Origin: Meghimatium bilineatum
Taxonomy: Eukaryota > Mollusca > Gastropoda > Stylommatophora > Philomycidae
Direction: 5' to 3'
Assembly: GCA_034231615.1 (NCBI GenBank)
Contig: CM067311.1
Span: 22,200,173 to 22,264,172, forward strand
Length of the DNA stretch: 64,000 bases
A model generated the notes under the pieces. The model had not been told where the DNA came from, ran no database searches, and saw only the letters and a list, made by a program, of their open reading frames with translations. The translations under genes were made by a program, and so were the position numbers. Shown here piece after piece: positions 44,201 through 50,200 of this stretch (position 1 is the stretch's first letter; each line of letters starts with the position of its first letter).

Positions 44201-47200
44201 CAGAAAATATCAAATCACAAGATATGTTGGCCAGATAGCTTAATACAATACCAGGACACCACTTTACAGCTAGGAGAAGGAGGAAATTGTGTGTCAAACC
44301 AGCTTATTACTTTGCAGAAGACAATAACATCAAAATTAGCCCATACAAACAACAGGAGGTTCGAGAGAACCAGCAAAACATTGGGCAAGGCGAACCTATA
44401 CCTGAAGTCATGGAAGCACTAATCACAATGAAAGAATGGAGCATGCAATATCCGAATTGAAAATGGAAGTCTCCAAGAGCTGATGGAGTGTCCAATGACA
44501 TGATTAAAAACCTAGGAACTGCAGCAAAATCAAAGCTACTGCAGATCTTCAACACAAGCTGGATCACAGATGTTCTGCAGGCATGGAAGGAAGCATTAAT
44601 GATACCATTCCTCAAATCAGGAATAGATGGCAACACAATCTTCAATTACAGGCCCATCAGCTTCACAAGCTGTCTATGCAAAACAATGGAACGTATTATC
44701 AATCTAAGGATGCAGTGTTACCTTAAAAGAGAAAACCTTCTCGTATCGCAGCAAGCAGGCTTCAGACAGCGCTATTCTACTGAAGATCAGGCAACCCACC
44801 TCTCCCAAGAGATTGACGACCCTTTCAAAATAAACTGGTACTAGCAACATAGTTAGACATCAGGAAAGCATTTGACAAGGTTTGGAAAGAAGGACTCTTA
44901 AATAAATTGCAAAATTGCAGGGTTAGTCCAAGAATGTTAAAATGGATAAAAGTATACCTGCATAATAAAAGAGCCAGGGTACAATTGGATGGCCTCAAGA
45001 GCAAGAAATCCCCCAGGGAGGAGTCCTGTCACCCACACTTTTCTTGGTTTACATCAATGACCTAATTGCTGAATCACCACAAGGGATCAAAGTGGCAATC
45101 TATGCTGATGACCTGGTGCACGGAAAAATATGCGACAGTGGCCACTAAACAAATACAAAGCTATTGATGCCGTAACCTTACGTGCAAATAGATGGTGTGT
45201 CAGCGTTAACACAGATAAATGCAGCACTACACTCTTTACCCTCTCATCAAAACAAACAAAAAGCAGGTGATATCAAGATAGATGGAAAGCTTTTGAAAGA
45301 AGACAAAAGAAATAGCTGTAACAGTAAAAAAATATATGATAATACCCATTGCAATAATGTTACTAAAAATAGCATTTCCGGGGAAATTATGTAGTGTAAA
45401 AATGGTAGCATTTGTGGAATACAGATATATTCATCAACGATGAGTTTTTATCATGAAATAAAGGAGATTTCGAACATAATATTGTATGATATATAGACAT
45501 TAATGTAAATGAAGGCCTAGCATTCTGATAAGTACGCTCTGGATTGTTGGTAAGACCTAGTCATTTAATCCTGGCTTGAATATATCAGACAAAAACAGGT
45601 GAGTCACTGGCTTTATTTTTAACCTGTGTTTTTTCCCCTTTGTTATCGGGATTTGATGTAAAAAAATTTTATAATTTGGGAGTACTCGTTTATAAGTCAA
45701 GACCCCTAAATCAAGTTCTGATTTTTCCCCAAAAATTCTCAGTTTATACACAATTTTTTATGGTATCTGAAAATTCAGAGAACTCAAGCCCAGATAAAAT
45801 ATATGCTCAGGAGATTTCAAGTACACTTAGGTGACAGTAAAAACTATAACCAAAGACTTGCAAAGATGTTTTATGGATATGTCAAATCACACAACATAAA
45901 TATAAATTATTATCTATAATGTAGAACCAAATAAACATTGTCAGAGAAATAAATATAAATTTAGAGATGTGTTTGACAAATGTGATAGCAAATAATTGGG
46001 TTCTTGTTTGGAATGTGTGCCATACCTATTATTTCCCTTGGCTATGTTTATCAGTTTATGCTTATCATTTATTAATTTAAATATAAATTTATTTACTTTA
46101 GTTATTAGGGTTAGTTAAGTAAAATACAACTCTCCTCACCTTAAATAAATTTATATTTAAATTAATAAATGATAAACATAGCCAAGAGATATAGTTGAAT
46201 AGGTCGAAACATGTTCCAAAAATTGCCATAACATAAATTGTTAGCTACTTACCTGGAAATGAAATGGAAAGAATAAGGTAGTCTGATTTTTTAAAATGAG
46301 ACAGGCAGAAAAGAAGTTTAAATTTGAAATAGGACAGTGTAGCAGAGAAATTGGATAAATGCAAGACTGCAATTAATGAACTAACCTGAACAAACATATA
46401 ATGAATATATAAAACAAACCTTTCTATAAGCATCACACACTAAAATAAATTCCTGTAATAATTTTCCCTCTGGAGTATATTTTGGAACAACTTCCCAGAA
46501 GACTAGTAGTAGCTTCTTGACAGTATGATCTTGCATTGGCATGACAAATCGAATAATGATCATAAGGAGTGACGGCATCTTTTCTCCATTCAAGATAATT
46601 TGTATGACTTTTTTCAGAGCATCTATTTTTGTTCGTGCATCACCCTTTTCTGTTGGAAAATTTATAACACTAAATTAATTCTTCATTTTTCTCTGGAATA
46701 GTGAATGAAGCATAGATAAAAGCAAATGCACAATGAAATTAAAAAATTGTATTTAATTGTGCTGTTTAATTATTTATGATAAATACTACATAAAGTACAA
46801 AGGTGACCAGTGAAACCTAAACTAAATGTAAAAAATAATTGAAAACATCCTGACATTTTGGTTATCTATATTTAATTATTTATGCCGTTTAATTATCATG
46901 CTTATTTATTTAGGGAAATAGAAAAATCTAACAGTTTTTGCAATTGTCCCAATCGATAATAGGTTTGTCCTGTTTATTTCTTTAATAAAGGTCTTCTGGT
47001 TAAAAATCTCAATTCAGTCTGTTTTCTGAATATTAACCTTCAGTACCCTATGGTCGGACTTTTGTCAAAATGGAGGACAAGAATGGATGTGTTCTTATAT
47101 CGGTGCTTAACTAATCGGATTTCCTTCCCGAAAGAACCAGTGACTTACAGGAAATTGTGTGCCTAGATATTTGCAATAAGAAATAGTGAGATTTTGAATG

Positions 47201-50200
47201 TGCTGAATATAGAGGAAGGATGGCTGGTGACTACAATTTTACATTAAAAAACTGAAATATTGCGGACATATAAAAAGACACAATGGCATGTTAAGGCACA
47301 TATTAGAGGGCAGAATTCTGGGAAGTAGAAGAAGAGATAGACCTAGGAGATGGACAGATGACATCAAAGAATGCATGAAGATATCACTGGAGGAGGCAGG
47401 CAGATTGGCACAGGATAAAAGTCGGGTTCAGGACATAAATTGCAAAGAAAACATTCTGGAAAGAATATGTCACGTGATGACCATATGGTCGAGATATATA
47501 TTTTTAAAAATGGAATTCTCTGCAAAAAAGGCTGTCAAATTATTTTGACTACTGCTATGACCGCATGTGACTATGCGGGAATCACATGATTTTAATGTCA
47601 CGTGGTCAGGATGTGCGATCGATGATAGGCTTCTACTCTGCCAGTCTTGTGTTGTATTCTTCTGATAGTAAAAAATTATTGTGGATAAAGTTGGTTTTAA
47701 AAGTAGATGCAGTAACATTTCATTATGGAATGAAACGTGACAGGTATAGACCTAATGAATTGACTTCGACTACAGTCAAACTCTGCAAAAAAAGCTATTG
47801 ATTTATTTTGAACATTGTTATGACAGTATTTGGCTATGCGAGAATCACATGATTTTAATGTCATGTGGTCATCCCGAAAAGTTACTTTTACATGTATTTA
47901 TTTCCCCAGCTGTATTATCTTACCTTTGTTATAGAACAACATATTTACAATAGGTGTTGAAATCATATCTTATCAGGTTTGTCATATCGGAAAAAATAAG
48001 TAATTTTTAAATAATTGTTTCCGTTTTCATCCCCTTCTCTAATTTTTACCAACCTTCTCGAGTCTCTTGAATCACACATACACAAAAACAACTTACACCA
48101 ATATATGCAGTATTCAATTCTTTATTTAACTGTGCATAAATTACTTTAAAATCTCTAAAAAACAAAAACATTATTGCATTTTCCAAACACCCACCAAAAA
48201 TTAAGCACATTTTCAAAAAAGAAGTTAGGTGCTGGGGAAAGATTGTTATTTAACCCAGGGTGTTAACCTTTAGCAAGCCAGATTAAAAAATACGAAACGT
48301 CTCCCTGCCACCGGATTCTTTGTTGAAAATTTGCATTATTGATGGTGACTGTTTTGAAAATGTGATAATTTTTTGGTTGTTAGAGATATTTAAATAATAT
48401 TTGCACATATAAATAAAGAATTGAATTATGCATATATTGGTGTAATTTATGTACGTGTGTGTGTGATACCAGACGTATGAGAAAGTGGTAAAGACATTTT
48501 TCACAAAAAACATATATTTTATAACAAATAAAGAGGAAAAAAATAAGAAAAAAAAATAACTTACCTTACATATCTAATTCCTTGGCAACACTGTAAACTA
48601 AATCATGCAAATCTGTTGTATTTATTTTCTTTCACTGCGAAATTATCAAAATATAGCCGGGGGAACTGTATAAAACATGTAGATTTGCAGTAAAATCGTT
48701 CTTTGAGCTTAGGCCTAGAGTTATTTTTTCTGCCACTTCAAAATATTCGATATCAAACGTACAAGTCCCCAAACCAACACGGCATTCTGTATATTCACTG
48801 CTGTGAAACTAAATAACCTAATAATCCATGATTCAATGTTATTTTATTCGAAATACGATGAAATAAAGGTCTATAAAACCGATCCATCATCATGGCATCG
48901 TACCGGTGTACAGATGTGGTCAGATTAATTGCTCTTAAACTTTTACGAATAGCTAGCCATTCTCAAAAACGATCATTTCGGAAGTGGGGGATGTACCGGA
49001 ATAATAAATTCGATTGCGCATGTCCCCAGCTATGTGCACGGACTGTGGTACGTGTAAATCTCACGATATTATCGTTGGGTGGGCCGGGCCGACAAAAGCA
49101 CGCGCGGCCATTTTGTTTCTCAGCGGCCGGGGTTGATATAGGCTTGGTGAAGGTTAAAAGTTAAAAATTATAACTTTGTGTTTTCCATTATATATATATC
49201 AAGTGACATATTCTTTCCAGAACGTTATCTTTGTCATGGATACTCTGAAGTCCTCTCTGTTCTGGGCAAGCAGGTCTGCATTGGCCAGAGACATGTACAT
49301 ACATTCTTCGATGTTGCTGGTCAATTGTCTTCTTGGTCTTCCTCAAAGAAAAGAAACGGCAACTTACGTGAGTAATGTTCCTAGAAATTCAGAATGGATA
49401 CAGTGAAAAGTAGTGTAAATAATAACGGTGAAAGTTGTGTAGTTAAAGAGATAGAAGAGGTTTCAGTTTTCCATTATTGTCTATTATTTTTCCCAAATTA
49501 TTTGCTTTTTTTTCCATGGACATCAAAACAAGATATTTGCTCAGTATGAAAGTATGATATAATATAGAAATAATTCTCCTTTTACAAAGATGTACCAACA
49601 AAACAATATTAAATTTAATTGTTTCTCAGAGAATAATGACAATAAAACTGGCACTGAAAGGTTCAATCTTGTTTTACTCGGTTCTAAGTTGTTGGAGAAT
49701 CATACAATAAAATAGTTAAATATCTATGCATTGCTATACAAATGATCTCAATATCAACCTACTAAACACACACAGATCTGTCAGACTGTGTAGTGGAGTG
49801 GTCTGTGACAGCTAATGTACCATGTTCGATAATCACCACAGGTAATTGTGCATTTGGACCATTCAGAAAGCAATGGCAAACTAATAAATGTACATATTGC
49901 CTAGAAAAACACTACAGCCGAAAAATGCTGGGTTGATGGCTACATCTTGAATAGGATACGCTTCCAATTTTTCTTTAAAATACATATGCACATATATATG
50001 TGCACACTCATGCACACATATACAATAAAAGAATACACGTGGGTGGCACCTGGCTCAGGGAAGAAAGAGTGAAAGCTCAGAACCTTAGGGATCGGATAAG
50101 TAAGTAATAACATTTAGTTAGTAAGTCATCAGATCATCATCACTGCACTCCGAACACGTCCATAGGTGCTCCAATCTCCACTTGAATGTATCCACTATTA

